Shown: one piece after another, positions 8,395 to 21,727 of the stretch
Position numbering within the stretch: position 1 is the first letter of the stretch
Layout of the letters: each line of letters begins with the position of its first letter
Source: Kangiella sp. TOML190
Lineage (GTDB): Bacteria; Pseudomonadota; Gammaproteobacteria; Enterobacterales; Kangiellaceae
NCBI RefSeq assembly: GCF_023706045.1
Contig: NZ_BQYL01000001.1
Span: 1,178,001-1,242,000, forward strand
DNA: 64,000 nucleotides
Reading direction: 5' to 3'
Program-made: the position numbers and the translations under genes
Notes under the pieces: model-generated
The model's input: the letters and a program-made list of their open reading frames with translations, nothing else
Database searches by the model: none
Told to the model about the DNA's origin: nothing

Positions 8395-11300
8395 ATGGCA
8401 TATTCTTACACTGAGAAAAAGCGAATCCGCAAGGATTTCGGTCGTCGTTCAAATACTCTCGATGTGCCTTATCTGTTGGCAATCCAGAAAGATTCATACC
8501 GTGAATTTATTGAGCAAAAGCAAGGCTCTGATGAATCGGGTTTGGATGCAGCCTTTAAATCGATTTTCCCAATTGAAAGTTATTCTGGCAACGCAGCTCT
8601 AGAATTTGTGAGCTACCGTTTAGGCGAGCCAGTTTTCAATGTTAAAGAATGTCAGATCCGTGGCGTAACTTACGCAGCGCCGCTTCGCGTGACTATTCGC
8701 TTAGTGATCTATGATAAAGATTCTAAGACGAAGAAAGTCAAAGACATCCGCGAACAAGAAGTTTATATGGGCGAATTACCATTGATGACAGACAATGGTA
8801 CTTTCGTTATTAACGGTACTGAGCGTGTTATCGTATCGCAACTACACCGTTCACCTGGTGTGTTCTTCGACTCAGATCGTGGTAAAACCCACAGCTCAGG
8901 TAAGTTGTTATATCAAGCACGGGTGATTCCTTACCGTGGTTCATGGTTAGATTTTGAATTCGATCCAAAAGACATGCTTTACGTGCGAATTGACCGTCGT
9001 CGTAAATTGCCATCGTCTATTATCTTGCGTGCATTAGAATATAGCACTCAAGACATGTTGGATATTTTCTTCGAGCGAGACACCTTCTTTGTGACTAAGA
9101 AAGGTGATATCCAATTAGAATTAATTCCATCACGTTTACGTGGTGAGACTGCCACTTTTGATATTAAAGCAAAATCAAAAGTCGTAGTAGAAGAAGGTCG
9201 CCGTATCACGCCTCGTCACATTAAAGCGTTAGAAACTGCTGGTGTGAAGAAGCTAGATGTACCATCGGACTACATTTTAGGCCGTGCTTTAGGTTCAGAT
9301 CTGATCGACAAAGAGTCAGGTGAAATCGTTGCTGAAGCAAATGCTGAAATTACCGAAGAATTATTAGCGACCATTATTGAAGCAGGCGTGACCGAAATCC
9401 CAACGCTTTACACTAACGATTTGGACCACGGTCCTTACATGTCGGATACTTTGCGTATTGATCCTTCAACCACTGCTTTAGAAGCAAAAGTTGAAATTTA
9501 CCGCATGATGCGTCCGGGCGAGCCACCAACACAAGAAGCCGCTGAAGGTTTGTTTGATAACTTATTCTTCAATGGTGAGCGTTATGACTTGTCGCGCGTT
9601 GGTCGTATGAAATTCAACCGTCGCGTGGGACGTGATGAGATTGAAGGCCAAGGCACTTTATCCAACGACGATATTATCGACGTGATGAAAACCTTGATCG
9701 ATATTCGTAACGGTAACGGTACCGTGGATGACATCGATCACTTGGGTAACCGTCGTATTCGCTCTGTTGGTGAGATGGCGGAAAACCAATTCCGTGTCGG
9801 TTTAGTTCGTGTTGAACGTGCTGTTAAAGAGCGTTTATCGCAAGCCGAGAGTGAGAACTTGATGCCGCAAGATTTGATCAACGCCAAGCCAGTATCGGCG
9901 GCGGTGAAAGAATTCTTTGGTTCAAGCCAATTGTCTCAATTTATGGATCAAAACAATCCATTATCGGAAATTACCCACAAGCGTCGTGTTTCTGCACTAG
10001 GACCTGGCGGTCTTACGCGTGAGCGCGCGGGCTTTGAGGTTCGTGACGTACACCCAACCCACTATGGCCGTGTTTGTCCGATTGAAACGCCGGAAGGTCC
10101 AAACATTGGTTTGATCAACTCGCTATCTTGTTACGCGCGTACCAACGAATACGGTTTCCTAGAAACTCCGTACCGCCGTGTGGTTAAAGGTAAGGCGACG
10201 GACGTGGTCGATTATTTATCAGCGATCGACGAAGGTAAGTTCGTTATCGCCCAGGCCAACGCTGAGTTAGATAAAAAAGGTAACTTCGTAGAAGAGTTAG
10301 TACCTTCGCGTCAATTAGGCGAATTTATTTTAGCGACACCGGATCAAGTAGAATATATGGACGTTTCGCCGCAGCAGATCGTATCGGTGGCAGCGTCTAT
10401 GATCCCATTCCTTGAACACGATGATGCGAACCGTGCTTTGATGGGCTCGAACATGCAACGACAAGCGGTTCCAACCTTACGTGCTGAAAAACCATTAGTG
10501 GGCACTGGTATGGAGCGCACTGTGGCTGTTGATTCTGGTGTGGTGGTTGCTGCAAAACGTGGCGGTGTGGTGGATCAAGTCGATGCCAGCCGTGTAGTGA
10601 TTCGGGTTAATGAAGAAGAGGTTGGCGAGAACGATTCTGGTGTTGATATTTATAACTTCACCAAGTACACCCGTTCTAACCAAAATACTTGTATTAACCA
10701 ACGTCCAATCGTTAAACAAGGCGACGTGATAGCGCGTGGCGATGTGTTAGCTGATGGTCCTTCAACTGACTTGGGTGAGTTGGCGTTAGGTCAAAATATG
10801 CGTGTAGCCTTCATGCCTTGGAATGGTTATAACTTTGAGGATTCGATCCTTATTTCTGAAAACGTTGTTCAGGAAGATCGCTTCACCAGTATCCATATTC
10901 AAGAGCTAACCTGTGTATCGCGTGATACTAAGTTAGGCCCTGAAGAAATCACAGCGGATATTCCAAACGTTGGCGAAAGCGCATTAAGCAAACTTGACGA
11001 GTCAGGTATTGTTTACATTGGCGCTGAGGTTAAGCCCGGCGACATCCTAGTGGGTAAAGTTACCCCTAAGGGCGAAACCCAATTAACTCCAGAAGAAAAG
11101 CTATTGAGAGCTATCTTTGGTGAGAAAGCTTCTGACGTTAAAGATACTTCTTTACGCGTTGGCACTTCAACCTTCGGTACGGTCATTGACGTGCAAGTCT
11201 TTACTCGTGACGGCGTTGAAAAAGATGCTCGTGCTAAAGATATCGAAAACGAAGAAGTGGCTCGCGCCAAGAAAGATATTAATGATGAATTCCGTATCTT

Positions 11301-12465
11301 AGCGGATAATATCTATCAGCGTGCGCGTAACTTGGTATCAGGTTGTGTCGCTGAAAAAGGCCCGAACAAGTTGAAGAAAGGCAGCAAAGTTACTGTTGAT
11401 TACTTGAACGAGTTAGAGCCGGCGCAAGTGTTGGAAATTCAATTGCGAGTTGAAGAAAAGCAACAGCAACTTGAAAACTTAGCCAACTTTATCACTGAGC
11501 AGAAGAAAGTTTACGATCAGAAGTTCGAAGCGCAAAAATTAAAAATCACTCAAGGTGATGAGCTAGCGCCAGGTGTGCAAAAAATCGTTAAGGTTTATTT
11601 GGCGGTTAAACGTCGAATTCAGCCAGGCGATAAAATGGCGGGTCGTCACGGTAACAAGGGTGTGATTTCTAACATCGTTCCAGTTGAAGATATGCCGTAC
11701 GACGAAAATGGCGAGCCTGTGGATATCGTTTTGAATCCGTTAGGCGTTCCATCACGTATGAACATTGGTCAAGTATTGGAAACTCACCTAGGCTGGGCGG
11801 CGAAAGGCGTTGGCATAAAAATTGGTGAGCTTTTAGATACTGGCAAGGCGCCAAAAACGGTTCGTGCTTTCTTGAACAAGGTGTACAACCACCGCGATCA
11901 AAAAGAAGTTGATTTAGCGCAATTGTCTGATGATGAAGTGATGAATATGGCTTCTAACTTGCGCAAAGGTGTTCCTATGGGCACGCCGGTATTTGACGGT
12001 GCAAAAGAAGAAGATATTCATGCCATGTTTGATTTGGCTGAATTACCTAAAACGGGCCAAACTTGGCTATACGACGGTCGTACTGGCGATCAATTCGAGC
12101 GTCCGGTCACTGTGGGCTACATGTATATGCTTAAGTTGAACCACTTGGTTGATGACAAGATGCATGCTCGTTCAACTGGTTCATACAGCTTGGTAACACA
12201 GCAACCGTTGGGCGGTAAAGCCCAGTTCGGTGGCCAGCGTTTCGGTGAGATGGAAGTGTGGGCGCTTGAAGCTTATGGCGCTGCTTACACCTTGCAAGAA
12301 ATGCTTACGGTTAAGTCGGATGATGTTAATGGTCGTACTCGTATGTACAAAAACATCGTTGATGGCGATCACCGCATGGAGCCAGGTATGCCTGAGTCAT
12401 TCAACGTATTGACTAAGGAAATTCGCTCGCTGGCGATTAACATCGAGTTAGAGCACGAAGAGTAA
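8395..12465 (+). CDS. rpoB: RNA polymerase beta subunit
   Basis: RpoB (1356 aa) forms one pincer of the RNA polymerase active-site cleft. The start at [16 protein letters not shown] aligns with the E. coli N-terminus and follows GAGGAA. An in-frame GTG 18 nt upstream is rejected. The rifampicin pocket (about 510-531) is wild type: SQFMDQNN keeps the Asp516 equivalent, THKRR keeps His526 and VSALG keeps Ser531. [11 protein letters not shown] and the C-terminal [17 protein letters not shown] region are intact. Confidence 0.99.
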   Translation: MAYSYTEKKRIRKDFGRRSNTLDVPYLLAIQKDSYREFIEQKQGSDESGLDAAFKSIFPIESYSGNAALEFVSYRLGEPVFNVKECQIRGVTYAAPLRVTIRLVIYDKDSKTKKVKDIREQEVYMGELPLMTDNGTFVINGTERVIVSQLHRSPGVFFDSDRGKTHSSGKLLYQARVIPYRGSWLDFEFDPKDMLYVRIDRRRKLPSSIILRALEYSTQDMLDIFFERDTFFVTKKGDIQLELIPSRLRGETATFDIKAKSKVVVEEGRRITPRHIKALETAGVKKLDVPSDYILGRALGSDLIDKESGEIVAEANAEITEELLATIIEAGVTEIPTLYTNDLDHGPYMSDTLRIDPSTTALEAKVEIYRMMRPGEPPTQEAAEGLFDNLFFNGERYDLSRVGRMKFNRRVGRDEIEGQGTLSNDDIIDVMKTLIDIRNGNGTVDDIDHLGNRRIRSVGEMAENQFRVGLVRVERAVKERLSQAESENLMPQDLINAKPVSAAVKEFFGSSQLSQFMDQNNPLSEITHKRRVSALGPGGLTRERAGFEVRDVHPTHYGRVCPIETPEGPNIGLINSLSCYARTNEYGFLETPYRRVVKGKATDVVDYLSAIDEGKFVIAQANAELDKKGNFVEELVPSRQLGEFILATPDQVEYMDVSPQQIVSVAASMIPFLEHDDANRALMGSNMQRQAVPTLRAEKPLVGTGMERTVAVDSGVVVAAKRGGVVDQVDASRVVIRVNEEEVGENDSGVDIYNFTKYTRSNQNTCINQRPIVKQGDVIARGDVLADGPSTDLGELALGQNMRVAFMPWNGYNFEDSILISENVVQEDRFTSIHIQELTCVSRDTKLGPEEITADIPNVGESALSKLDESGIVYIGAEVKPGDILVGKVTPKGETQLTPEEKLLRAIFGEKASDVKDTSLRVGTSTFGTVIDVQVFTRDGVEKDARAKDIENEEVARAKKDINDEFRILADNIYQRARNLVSGCVAEKGPNKLKKGSKVTVDYLNELEPAQVLEIQLRVEEKQQQLENLANFITEQKKVYDQKFEAQKLKITQGDELAPGVQKIVKVYLAVKRRIQPGDKMAGRHGNKGVISNIVPVEDMPYDENGEPVDIVLNPLGVPSRMNIGQVLETHLGWAAKGVGIKIGELLDTGKAPKTVRAFLNKVYNHRDQKEVDLAQLSDDEVMNMASNLRKGVPMGTPVFDGAKEEDIHAMFDLAELPKTGQTWLYDGRTGDQFERPVTVGYMYMLKLNHLVDDKMHARSTGSYSLVTQQPLGGKAQFGGQRFGEMEVWALEAYGAAYTLQEMLTVKSDDVNGRTRMYKNIVDGDHRMEPGMPESFNVLTKEIRSLAINIELEHEE

Positions 12466-12484
12466 TACTTCACCTGCTGCGTTC

Positions 12485-12513
12485 TTTATCGTAATAAACA
12501 GCGCAGCAAATGA
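12485..12513 (+). other. Hairpin between rpoB and rpoC
   Basis: In the 111-nt gap, a GCTGCG arm pairs with CGCAGC, and TTTAT/ATAAA pairs inside it. There is no T run, so it is unlikely to terminate. It may mark mRNA processing or protect the transcript. The function is unknown. Confidence 0.4.
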
Positions 12514-12576
12514 GACTCCTTAAAGTGTTGTAAGACAATTTAAGGAAAAGGTTTAACTCCTACTAGGAGAGAGATT

Positions 12577-15500
12577 GTGAAAGATTTATTAAATTTTATT
12601 AAGCAACAAAATCAGTCTGAAGAGTTTGATGCGATCCGTATTGGTTTGGCTTCGCCAGACCAAATTCGCTCATGGTCTTTTGGTGAAGTAAAAAAACCTG
12701 AGACGATTAACTATCGTACTTTCAAGCCAGAAAGAGATGGTTTGTTCTGTGCCAAAATTTTTGGCCCAGTAAAAGATTACGAATGTTTGTGTGGTAAATA
12801 CAAACGCTTAAAACACCGCGGAATTATCTGCGAAAAATGTGGCGTTGAAGTTACCTTAACGAAAGTGCGTCGTGAGCGTATGGGGCATATTGATTTAGCC
12901 TGTCCGGTTGCCCACATTTGGTTCTTGAAATCATTGCCAAGCCGCATTGGTATGTTGCTTGACATGACCTTGCGTGACATTGAGCGCGTACTGTATTTCG
13001 AAGCCTTTGTGGTTACTGATCCGGGTATGACGACGTTAGAGACTGGCCAGTTATTAAGCGAAGAAGCTTATTTAGATGCGCTAGAAGAGTTTGGCGATGA
13101 CTTTGAGGCCAAAATGGGTGCCGAAGCGGTATCTGCTTTATTGGATCACATCGATTTGCAAGAAGAAGCGACGCGTATTCGCGAAGAAGATATTCCAAGC
13201 ACCAATTCTGAAACAAAACTGAAGAAACTGTCTAAGCGTTTAAAACTATTAGAAGCTTTCTTGGAGTCTGGTAACGATCCACAATGGATGATCATGACCA
13301 TCTTGCCAGTACTTCCGCCAGATTTGCGTCCACTAGTACCGTTGGATGGTGGTCGTTTCGCAACTTCTGATTTGAACGATTTATACCGTCGTGTGATTAA
13401 CCGTAACAACCGTTTGAAGCGTTTATTAGACCTAAATGCTCCTGACATTATCGTGCGCAACGAAAAGCGTATGTTACAAGAGTCGGTTGACGCGCTATTA
13501 GATAACGGTCGTCGTGGTCGTGCCATTACCGGTTCTAACAAGCGTCCATTGAAATCTTTGGCAGATATGATCAAAGGTAAGCAAGGTCGTTTCCGTCAGA
13601 ACTTACTAGGTAAGCGTGTTGATTACTCTGGTCGTTCGGTGATCGTGGTTGGTCCTACTTTAAAACTGCATCAGTGTGGTCTTCCTAAAAAGATGGCATT
13701 GGAATTATTCAAACCATTTATTTACAGCAAGCTTGAAGGTCGTGGTTTAGCGACAACGATCAAAGCGGCTAAGAAAATGGTTGAGCGCGAAGAACCAATC
13801 GTTTGGGATATTTTAGAAGAAGTGATTCGTGAGCATCCGGTGATGTTAAACCGTGCCCCAACACTTCACAGACTTGGTTTACAAGCGTTTGAGCCAGTGC
13901 TGATCGAAGGTAAAGCGATCCAGTTGCACCCATTAGTGTGTGTGGCCTTTAACGCTGACTTCGATGGTGACCAAATGGCGGTACACGTACCATTAACTAT
14001 CGAAGCGCAATTAGAAGCGCGTGCCTTGATGATGTCAACTAACAACATCTTGTCGCCTGCTAACGGTGAGCCAATCATCGTTCCAACCCAAGACGTGGTG
14101 CTAGGTTTATATTACCTTACTCGTGAGCGCATCAACGCTAAAGGTGAAGGCATGGTCTTTACCGATGCGGATGAAGTGCAGCGTGCTTACGCTAATGGCG
14201 TGGTAGATTTGCATGCGAAAGTAAAGGTTCGTTTGCCTATCGTTCATTTTGACGAAGCGGGCGAGCGTACCGATTCGATTGAATTATTAGACACTACGGT
14301 TGGTCGTTCATTGCTTTGGGGTATCGTTCCTGACGGTATCAGCTTTGAATTGGTGAACCAACCAATGACTAAGAAAGCGATCTCAAAATTGGTCAATACT
14401 TGTTACCGTGAGCGCGGCTTGAAAGCAACGGTAATTTTCGCCGACCAACTGATGTACACCGGTTTCTCCTACGCGACGCGTTCAGGTGCTTCGGTGGGTA
14501 TCGAAGATATGCAAATTCCGGAAATCAAAGCTGAGATTATCGACGCTGCGGAAAAAGAAGTTGCTGAGATTCAAGAACAGTTTAACTCTGGTTTGGTAAC
14601 TCAAGGCGAGCGCTACAACAAAGTTGTTGATATCTGGTCGCACACCAACGAAAAAGTTGCTAAAGCGATGATGGACAATATCGGTACTGAAGAAGTGACT
14701 GATAAAGAAGGTAACACTTCACGCGAACCATCGTTCAATTCGATCTTTATGATGGCTGACTCGGGTGCTCGTGGTAGTGCCGCTCAGATCCGTCAGTTAG
14801 CTGGTATGCGTGGTTTGATGGCAAAACCGGATGGCTCGATTATCGAAATGCCAATTAAGGCGAACTTCCGTGAAGGTCTAGACGTATCGCAATACTTCAT
14901 CTCGACTCACGGTGCGCGTAAAGGTTTGGCCGATACCGCATTGAAAACCGCGAACTCAGGTTACTTAACCCGTCGTTTGGTTGACGTTGCTCAAGACATG
15001 GTTATCACTAAAGAAGACTGTGGCACTGAAAACGGTTTGGTGATGACACCATTAATCGAAGGCGGTGACGTAGTTGAGCCATTGAGTGAGCGAGTGCTAG
15101 GTCGTGTGGTCGCTGAGCATGTGTATATCCCAGGTACTGACGATGTATTAGCTGAAGCGGGTACCTTGTTGGACGAGAAATGGGTTGAGATCCTTGAGAA
15201 GAACTCAGTGGACGAAGTTAGAGTTCGCTCGGTGATTACTTGTGATACTCGTACTGGCGTTTGTGCGGCTTGTTATGGTCGTGACCTAGCGCGTGGCCAC
15301 TTGATCAACCAAGGTGAAGCGGTTGGTGTTATCGCAGCCCAATCAATTGGTGAGCCAGGTACTCAGTTGACGATGCGTACTTTCCACATTGGTGGTGCGG
15401 CGTCTCGTGCTTCTGCTGAAAACAATGTACAAATTAAAAACGACGGTGAAATTCGCTTGAAGAATGCGAAAACCGTTGAACGTAAAGACAAAAAATTAGT

Positions 15501-16797
15501 GATTGTATCGCGTTCAGCTGAATTGAACGTAATCGATGAGTTCGGTCGTGAACGTGAGCGTTATAAAGTTCCTTATGGTGCGGTATTGAGCGCGCAAGAA
15601 GGCGCTAAAGCCACCGGTGGTGACATTGTTGCCAACTGGGATCCGCATACTCACCCAATCATTGCTGAGCTTGGCGGTAAGATCCAATTCGTTGACATGC
15701 TTGAAGGTGTCAACATTGAGCGTCAAACGGATGAATTAACCGGTTTGAGCTCAATCGTAATTACGGAAAACAAGCAGCGTACAGGTAAAGGCTCTGACGT
15801 TAAACCAGCGATTAAGTTGGTAGACAAGAAGGGTAAAGAACTGCATATTCCTGGAACTGATGTTCCGGCAGTTTATTTCTTACCAACCAACGCTATCGTT
15901 AATTTAGAAGATGGCTCAGAAGTGAACATCGGTGATGCGATTGCGCGTATCCCACAAGAAAGCTCGAAGACCAAGGATATTACCGGTGGTCTACCTCGAG
16001 TTGCTGACTTGTTTGAAGCTCGTAAACCAAAAGAGTCTGCAATCTTGGCAGAAATCTCAGGTACTGTGAGCTTTGGTAAAGAAACTAAAGGTAAGCGTCG
16101 TCTCGTTATCACTCCTCAAGACGGTGGCGATGCTTATGAAGAGTTGATCCCGAAATGGCGTCACCTAAACGTGTTTGAAGGTGAGAAAGTTGAAAAAGGT
16201 GAGGTGGTATCAGACGGTGCTGACAACCCACATGACATCTTACGCTTGAAAGGGATCACGGAACTTGCTCGTTACATTGTGAACGAAGTGCAAGAGGTTT
16301 ATCGTCTGCAAGGTGTTGGCATTAACGATAAGCACATCGAGGTTGTGATCCGCCAGATGTTGCGTAAGTGTATCGTATCTAACCCAGGTGATTCGCGCTT
16401 GTTAAGAGGCGATCAGATGGAAGTGGTGCGAGTGTTAGAAGAGAACGATAAGTTAATTGAAGCAGGTAAAGATCCGGTAGAGTTCGAGCGGGTGCTAATG
16501 GGTATCACCAAAGCATCGCTGGCTACTGAATCCTTTATCTCGGCGGCATCTTTCCAAGAAACGACCCGTGTACTTACCGAGGCGGCTGTCAACGGTAAAA
16601 TGGACGATTTACGTGGCTTGAAAGAAAACGTGATTGTGGGTCGCTTGATCCCGGCAGGTACCGGTTTAAGCTATCACCAAGAGCGTCGCCAAAAGCGTGC
16701 TGAAGTGCTAGTGGAAGACGCGGGCCCATCAGCCGACGAAGTAGAACAGGCCTTATCGGAAGAGCTAAGCTCAATCGAAGAGGCCACTGAGGAATAA
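12577..16797 (+). CDS. rpoC: RNA polymerase beta' subunit
   Basis: RpoC (1406 aa, close to E. coli's 1407) carries the catalytic centre. Visible motifs are the N-terminal zinc site (CLCGKYK...CEKCG, about 70-88), the Mg-binding NADFDGDQ loop (about 458-465), trigger-loop sequence near [15 protein letters not shown], and the second zinc site ([13 protein letters not shown], about 889-901). The GTG start follows AGGAGAG. It is co-transcribed with rpoB. Confidence 0.99.
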   Translation: MKDLLNFIKQQNQSEEFDAIRIGLASPDQIRSWSFGEVKKPETINYRTFKPERDGLFCAKIFGPVKDYECLCGKYKRLKHRGIICEKCGVEVTLTKVRRERMGHIDLACPVAHIWFLKSLPSRIGMLLDMTLRDIERVLYFEAFVVTDPGMTTLETGQLLSEEAYLDALEEFGDDFEAKMGAEAVSALLDHIDLQEEATRIREEDIPSTNSETKLKKLSKRLKLLEAFLESGNDPQWMIMTILPVLPPDLRPLVPLDGGRFATSDLNDLYRRVINRNNRLKRLLDLNAPDIIVRNEKRMLQESVDALLDNGRRGRAITGSNKRPLKSLADMIKGKQGRFRQNLLGKRVDYSGRSVIVVGPTLKLHQCGLPKKMALELFKPFIYSKLEGRGLATTIKAAKKMVEREEPIVWDILEEVIREHPVMLNRAPTLHRLGLQAFEPVLIEGKAIQLHPLVCVAFNADFDGDQMAVHVPLTIEAQLEARALMMSTNNILSPANGEPIIVPTQDVVLGLYYLTRERINAKGEGMVFTDADEVQRAYANGVVDLHAKVKVRLPIVHFDEAGERTDSIELLDTTVGRSLLWGIVPDGISFELVNQPMTKKAISKLVNTCYRERGLKATVIFADQLMYTGFSYATRSGASVGIEDMQIPEIKAEIIDAAEKEVAEIQEQFNSGLVTQGERYNKVVDIWSHTNEKVAKAMMDNIGTEEVTDKEGNTSREPSFNSIFMMADSGARGSAAQIRQLAGMRGLMAKPDGSIIEMPIKANFREGLDVSQYFISTHGARKGLADTALKTANSGYLTRRLVDVAQDMVITKEDCGTENGLVMTPLIEGGDVVEPLSERVLGRVVAEHVYIPGTDDVLAEAGTLLDEKWVEILEKNSVDEVRVRSVITCDTRTGVCAACYGRDLARGHLINQGEAVGVIAAQSIGEPGTQLTMRTFHIGGAASRASAENNVQIKNDGEIRLKNAKTVERKDKKLVIVSRSAELNVIDEFGRERERYKVPYGAVLSAQEGAKATGGDIVANWDPHTHPIIAELGGKIQFVDMLEGVNIERQTDELTGLSSIVITENKQRTGKGSDVKPAIKLVDKKGKELHIPGTDVPAVYFLPTNAIVNLEDGSEVNIGDAIARIPQESSKTKDITGGLPRVADLFEARKPKESAILAEISGTVSFGKETKGKRRLVITPQDGGDAYEELIPKWRHLNVFEGEKVEKGEVVSDGADNPHDILRLKGITELARYIVNEVQEVYRLQGVGINDKHIEVVIRQMLRKCIVSNPGDSRLLRGDQMEVVRVLEENDKLIEAGKDPVEFERVLMGITKASLATESFISAASFQETTRVLTEAAVNGKMDDLRGLKENVIVGRLIPAGTGLSYHQERRQKRAEVLVEDAGPSADEVEQALSEELSSIEEATEE

Positions 16798-16835
16798 AGC
16801 AAAATCAAGCGGTTAGATGCTCAATTTCTGATCGC

Positions 16836-16873
16836 TTGACTTATCGCCCTGACCTCATTAGAATAGCGCGCCC
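16836..16873 (+). promoter_or_regulatory. Promoter of the str operon (rpsL)
   Basis: TTGACT (16836-16841), a 17-bp spacer, TAGAAT (16859-16864), then the GC-rich discriminator AGCGCGCCC. The discriminator fits stringent control. Four r-protein promoters in this window share the CGCGYCC core. An inverted repeat, TCAAGCG/CGCTTGA, overlaps the -35 and could be a remnant of an rpoC terminator. Confidence 0.8.
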
Positions 16874-16909
16874 TAGACCTAGGACACTAGTTTTTAGTGC
16901 TTAGGGCGC
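16868..16909 (+). other. Leader hairpin before rpsL
   Basis: GCGCCCTA (16868-16875) pairs with TAGGGCGC (16902-16909), and CACT (16885-16888) pairs with AGTG (16896-16899) around a TTTTT loop. It would form at the very 5' end of the str transcript. No U tract follows. It may stabilise the mRNA or tune expression. Confidence 0.5.
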
Positions 16910-16971
16910 ATGAATTAGCGTAATTATTTGTAACGACTAACCGTTACAACGAATTTATAGAGAAAGAATTA

Positions 16972-17343
16972 ATGGCTACTATTAATCAGCTAGTAAGAAA
17001 ACCTCGCGTAAAGCAGGTTAAGAAAACTAACGTACCAGCGCTAGAAGCTTGCCCGCAGAAGCGTGGCGTTTGTACTCGTGTTTACACGACTACTCCAAAA
17101 AAACCAAACTCGGCACTTCGTAAAGTGGCTCGTGTACGTTTAACCAACGGTTTTGAAGTGACTTCATACATCGGTGGTGAAGGTCACAATCTTCAAGAGC
17201 ACAGCGTTGTCATGATCCGTGGCGGTCGTGTAAAGGATTTGCCAGGTGTTCGTTATCACTGTGTTCGTGGTACTTTAGACTTAGCTGGCGTCAAAGATCG
17301 TAAGCAAGGTCGTTCTAAGTACGGTGCTAAGCGCCCTAAATAA
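16972..17343 (+). CDS. rpsL: Small subunit ribosomal protein S12
   Basis: S12 (123 aa) sits at the decoding centre and affects accuracy. The [16 protein letters not shown] loop and the [10 protein letters not shown] loop hold the residues changed in streptomycin-resistant or -dependent mutants, and all look wild type. The VKDLPG Asp is the site of beta-methylthiolation in relatives. It is the first gene of the str operon, with a long leader. Confidence 0.98.
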   Translation: MATINQLVRKPRVKQVKKTNVPALEACPQKRGVCTRVYTTTPKKPNSALRKVARVRLTNGFEVTSYIGGEGHNLQEHSVVMIRGGRVKDLPGVRYHCVRGTLDLAGVKDRKQGRSKYGAKRPK

Positions 17344-17510
17344 GTTTTATAGCTTCGTTCTTTGATTGATTGCTTCGGTAACTTGTTGGCTAGAGCCAAC
17401 TTCGCCTCACAATCACTCAAATAACTCGCTCTAAAAACTTATTGGTTTTAAACAAACAGTTTGAAACCCGCTCTTGAAAGAATAGAGCATTACAATTTGA
17501 GATATAGAGC

Positions 17511-17535
17511 AATAGTCGGTTTCATGCCGGCTATT
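17511..17535 (+). other. Hairpin in the rpsL-rpsG spacer, candidate S7 regulatory region
   Basis: AATAGTCGG (17511-17519), a 7-nt loop, CCGGCTATT (17527-17535) gives a 9-bp stem with one G-T pair. In E. coli, S7 binds the rpsL-rpsG intercistronic RNA to repress translation. The spacer here (275 nt to the rpsG start) is much longer. The equivalence is inferred from position only. Confidence 0.4.
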
Positions 17536-17546
17536 TCACTATGTGA

Positions 17547-18092
<546 letters not shown>

Positions 18093-18107
18093 TCCAAGGA
18101 GATTATT

Positions 18108-20204
18108 GTGGCACGTAAAACCCCTATTAAAAGATACCGTAACTTGGGTATCGTTGCGCACGTTGACGCGGGTAAAACCACGACAACTGAGCGTATTTTG
18201 TTCTACACGGGTCTTTCTCATAAGATCGGTGAGGTACACGATGGCGCTGCAACTATGGACTGGATGGAGCAGGAGCAGGAGCGTGGTATTACTATTACCT
18301 CGGCTGCGACTACGACTTTCTGGCGTGGTATGGAAGCGCAATTTGACGAGCACCGAATCAACATCATCGACACCCCTGGTCACGTTGACTTTACGATTGA
18401 AGTAGAGCGTTCATTGCGTGTATTGGACGGTGCGGTAGTAGTACTTTGTGGTTCATCTGGTGTGCAACCACAAACTGAAACCGTATGGCGTCAAGCGAAT
18501 AAATACGAAGTTCCTCGTATGGTATTCGTTAACAAGATGGACCGTGCTGGTGCTGATTTCGATATGGTTAAAGAGCAATTGAAAGAACGTTTGAATGCAA
18601 ACGTGGTTCCAATGCAAATGACCATTGGCGCTGAAGACGAGTTCAAAGGCGTGGTTGATCTAATCAAAATGAAAGCGATTCTTTGGAATGAAGCGGATCA
18701 AGGCATGACCTTCGAATACGCTGACGTTCCAGCTGACTTAGCCGATCGTTGTGCGGAAATGCGCGAGTATATGGTTGAAGCAGCTGCTGAAGCTTCTGAA
18801 GAGTTGATGGAAAAGTACCTTGAAGAGATGGATCTTTCTGAAGAAGACATCAAAGCAGGTATTCGTGCGCGTACTTTGGCGAACGAAATTATCCCTATGT
18901 TCGGTGGTTCTGCCTTTAAAAATAAAGGCGTTCAAGCAGTACTAGACGCGGTTATCGAATATATGCCTTCGCCTGAAGAAGTTAAAGCGATTGAAGGTGT
19001 GGTTGACGCTGATGCTGAAGAAACTGAAACTCGTGAAGCTGACGATGATGCACCATTTGCTGCCTTGGCTTTTAAAATCGCAACTGACCCATTCGTGGGT
19101 ACTTTAACCTTCTTCCGTGTTTACTCGGGTGTCATCAACTCTGGTGATCACGTAATGAACTCGGTTAAAGGTAAGAAAGAGCGTATCGGTCGTATCGTAC
19201 AGATGCACGCGAATTCTCGTGAAGAGATCAAAGAAGTTCGTGCAGGCGATATCGCGGCAGGCGTTGGTCTTAAAGATGTAACCACGGGTGATACTTTGTG
19301 TGATTTGGATAACCAAATCATTCTAGAGCGTATGGAATTCCCAGATCCAGTAATCTCGGTAGCGGTTGAGCCAAAAACTAAAGCCGACCAAGAAAAGATG
19401 GGTATCGCCTTAGGCAAGTTGGCGCAGGAAGATCCGTCTTTCCGCGTACAAACCGATGAAGAGTCAGGCCAAACCATTATCTCTGGTATGGGCGAGCTGC
19501 ACTTAGACATTCTTGTTGACCGTATGCGTCGTGAGTTTAAAGTTGAAGCTAACATTGGTGCGCCGCAAGTTGCTTACCGTGAGTCGATTCGCAACACGGT
19601 TGAAGTCGAAGGTAAATTCGTACGTCAATCAGGTGGTCGCGGTCAGTATGGTCACGTTTGGGTTAAACTTGAGCCACAAGAAGCGGGCGCTGGTTTTGAA
19701 TTCGTTAATGAAATCGTTGGTGGTGTAGTTCCTCGTGAATACATCGGCGCGGTTGCTAAAGGTATCGAAGAACAGTTGGAAAATGGTATCTTGGCGGGTT
19801 ACCCAGTATTAGACGTCAAAGCGACTTTATATGATGGTTCTTACCACGATGTAGACTCGAACGAAATGGCGTTTAAAATCGCGGGTAGCATGGCGGTGAA
19901 AAATGCAGCTGCAACTGCTAATCCAGCTTTACTTGAGCCAATGATGAAAGTTGAAGTTGTAACTCCTGAAGATTACATGGGTGACGTTATGGGTGACCTT
20001 AACCGTCGTCGCGGCATGGTAAAAGGCATGGACGAAAATCCATCGGGTAAAGTTATCAATGCTGAAGTACCACTTTCAGAAATGTTTGGTTACGCAACTG
20101 ATATGCGTTCTTTGTCGCAAGGTCGTGCAAGTTTCACTATGGAATTCTCGCACTACGCCGAAGCCCCAATGAACATTGCAGAAGCGATAATGAATAAAGG
20201 TTAA
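18108..20204 (+). CDS. fusA: Elongation factor G
   Basis: EF-G (698 aa) is the GTPase for ribosomal translocation and, with RRF, recycling. G motifs are intact: AHVDAGKTT (P-loop, about 17-25), DTPGHVDF and NKMD. Domain IV ([15 protein letters not shown]) and domain V ([21 protein letters not shown]) follow. The GTG start follows AAGGAG. It sits in the str operon between rpsG and tuf. Confidence 0.98.
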   Translation: MARKTPIKRYRNLGIVAHVDAGKTTTTERILFYTGLSHKIGEVHDGAATMDWMEQEQERGITITSAATTTFWRGMEAQFDEHRINIIDTPGHVDFTIEVERSLRVLDGAVVVLCGSSGVQPQTETVWRQANKYEVPRMVFVNKMDRAGADFDMVKEQLKERLNANVVPMQMTIGAEDEFKGVVDLIKMKAILWNEADQGMTFEYADVPADLADRCAEMREYMVEAAAEASEELMEKYLEEMDLSEEDIKAGIRARTLANEIIPMFGGSAFKNKGVQAVLDAVIEYMPSPEEVKAIEGVVDADAEETETREADDDAPFAALAFKIATDPFVGTLTFFRVYSGVINSGDHVMNSVKGKKERIGRIVQMHANSREEIKEVRAGDIAAGVGLKDVTTGDTLCDLDNQIILERMEFPDPVISVAVEPKTKADQEKMGIALGKLAQEDPSFRVQTDEESGQTIISGMGELHLDILVDRMRREFKVEANIGAPQVAYRESIRNTVEVEGKFVRQSGGRGQYGHVWVKLEPQEAGAGFEFVNEIVGGVVPREYIGAVAKGIEEQLENGILAGYPVLDVKATLYDGSYHDVDSNEMAFKIAGSMAVKNAAATANPALLEPMMKVEVVTPEDYMGDVMGDLNRRRGMVKGMDENPSGKVINAEVPLSEMFGYATDMRSLSQGRASFTMEFSHYAEAPMNIAEAIMNKG

Positions 20205-20270
20205 GCTGTGGCTTAACCTTGTTAAACAAAATTTAATAAGTTTTTTAGAGAATCTAGAGGTAATAGGAAG

Positions 20271-21461
20271 ATGGCTAAAGAAAAATTTGAACGAAATAAA
20301 CCGCACGTTAATGTTGGTACGATTGGCCACGTTGACCACGGTAAAACGACTTTGACGGCAGCGATATGTACGGTATTGTCAAAGGTATACGGCGGTGACG
20401 CCCGTGCTTTTGACGAGATTGACAATGCTCCAGAAGAGAAAGAGCGTGGTATCACGATTTCGACGTCACACGTTGAGTACGAAACTCCTAATCGTCACTA
20501 TGCGCACGTAGACTGCCCAGGTCACGCGGATTACGTTAAGAACATGATTACTGGTGCTGCTCAGATGGACGGCGCGATTTTAGTATGTTCAGCTGCGGAC
20601 GGCCCGATGCCACAAACCCGTGAGCACATCTTGTTGTCACGTCAGGTTGGTGTACCTCGCATCATTGTTTTCTTGAACAAGTGCGACATGGTTGACGACG
20701 AAGAGTTGTTAGAGTTGGTTGAAATGGAAATCGTTGAGCTTCTTGACCAATACGAATTCCCAGGTGACGAAACGCCCATCATCCGTGGTTCAGCGTTGAA
20801 AGCGCTTGAAGGCGACGAAGGCGACATCGGCGAGAAAGCGATTATCGCTTTAGGCGAAGCTTTGGATACTTACATTCCGGAGCCAGAGCGTGTAACAGAC
20901 AAGCCATTCTTGTTGCCGATTGAAGACGTATTCTCCATCTCAGGTCGTGGTACGGTAGTAACCGGCCGTGTTGAGACGGGTATCGTTAAAGTAGGCGAAG
21001 AGATTGAAATCGTTGGTATCAAAGACACGACTAAGACTACGGTTACCGGCGTTGAGATGTTCCGTAAGCTTCTAGACCAAGGTGAAGCTGGCGATAACGT
21101 GGGTGTATTGTTACGTGGTACTAAGCGTGACGAAGTAGAGCGTGGTCAAGTATTGGCGCACGTAGGTACTATTACGCCGCACACTAAGTTCGAGTCAGAA
21201 GTGTACGTATTGTCTAAAGATGAAGGTGGTCGTCATACGCCATTCTTCAAAGGCTACCGTCCACAGTTCTACTTCCGTACCACTGACGTGACTGGTGCTG
21301 TTGAGTTACCAGAAGGCGTCGAGATGGTCATGCCTGGCGATAACATCAAGATGGTGGTTGAGTTAATCGCACCAATCGCGATGGACGAAGGCTTACGTTT
21401 TGCTATCCGTGAAGGTGGCCGTACGGTAGGCGCTGGTGTTGTTGCTAAAATCTTTGAGTAA
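20271..21461 (+). CDS. tuf: Elongation factor Tu, complete copy
   Basis: A 396-aa EF-Tu with P-loop GHVDHGKT (19-26), switch [14 protein letters not shown] and NKCD, followed by domains 2 and 3. It is the last gene of the str operon (tufA position). The 3' 1046 nt of coding sequence are identical to the partial copy at the window start. Normally rpsJ would follow, but an 8.5-kb accessory block starts just after its terminator. Confidence 0.99.
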   Translation: MAKEKFERNKPHVNVGTIGHVDHGKTTLTAAICTVLSKVYGGDARAFDEIDNAPEEKERGITISTSHVEYETPNRHYAHVDCPGHADYVKNMITGAAQMDGAILVCSAADGPMPQTREHILLSRQVGVPRIIVFLNKCDMVDDEELLELVEMEIVELLDQYEFPGDETPIIRGSALKALEGDEGDIGEKAIIALGEALDTYIPEPERVTDKPFLLPIEDVFSISGRGTVVTGRVETGIVKVGEEIEIVGIKDTTKTTVTGVEMFRKLLDQGEAGDNVGVLLRGTKRDEVERGQVLAHVGTITPHTKFESEVYVLSKDEGGRHTPFFKGYRPQFYFRTTDVTGAVELPEGVEMVMPGDNIKMVVELIAPIAMDEGLRFAIREGGRTVGAGVVAKIFE

Positions 21462-21527
21462 GGTTTAGGCTAACGCTAGAACTTCGGTTCAGAATGAGAA
21501 ACCCTGCTTCGGCAGGGTTTTTTTATG
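20416..21527. repeat. Direct repeat of the tuf gene and its terminator, copy 2
   Basis: Matches 1-1112, covering tuf from codon 49 through stop, trailer and terminator, then diverges at 21528. Crossing-over between the two direct copies would delete or duplicate the roughly 20 kb between them, which holds essential genes. Gene conversion is therefore the tolerated outcome. Confidence 0.9.
21501..21524 (+). terminator. Rho-independent terminator of tuf, copy 2
   Basis: ACCCTGC, TTCG, GCAGGGT and a T run, identical to the element after the first tuf copy. It ends the str operon and separates it from the DUF11 gene. Confidence 0.93.
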
Positions 21528-21567
21528 GCTTATGGTGTTTTGGTGAGTGATTGGCTTTGTAAGTTAG

Positions 21568-21583
21568 TGTGAAGTGACTCACA
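21568..21583. promoter_or_regulatory. CRP-like site upstream of a second DUF11 gene
   Basis: TGTGA-AGTGAC-TCACA is a perfect TGTGA-N6-TCACA palindrome centred at 21575.5, 14.5 bp before the candidate -35. The spacer bases differ from the site at 1129-1144, so this is not part of the copied tuf repeat. That argues for selection on the half-sites. Confidence 0.65.
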
Positions 21584-21589
21584 AAAAAC

Positions 21590-21618
21590 TTGAAATTGTA
21601 CAATTTTTGAGCTAAATT
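21590..21618 (+). promoter_or_regulatory. Candidate promoter of the frameshifted DUF11 gene
   Basis: TTGAAA (21590-21595), a 17-bp spacer and TAAATT (21613-21618). The -10 hexamer is the same as in the promoter at 1150-1178. A leader of about 100 nt follows, with no structure I can name. Confidence 0.5.
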
Positions 21619-21727
21619 GAGTTTATAAAGACTTTGTCCGTTTTTTTTACAAGTCAAAAGTCGGATGCCGTTTAAGTGCTTATAGACTTAGAAGAAGCAC
21701 AAATTCTATGACGGCTAGGGGTAAAAA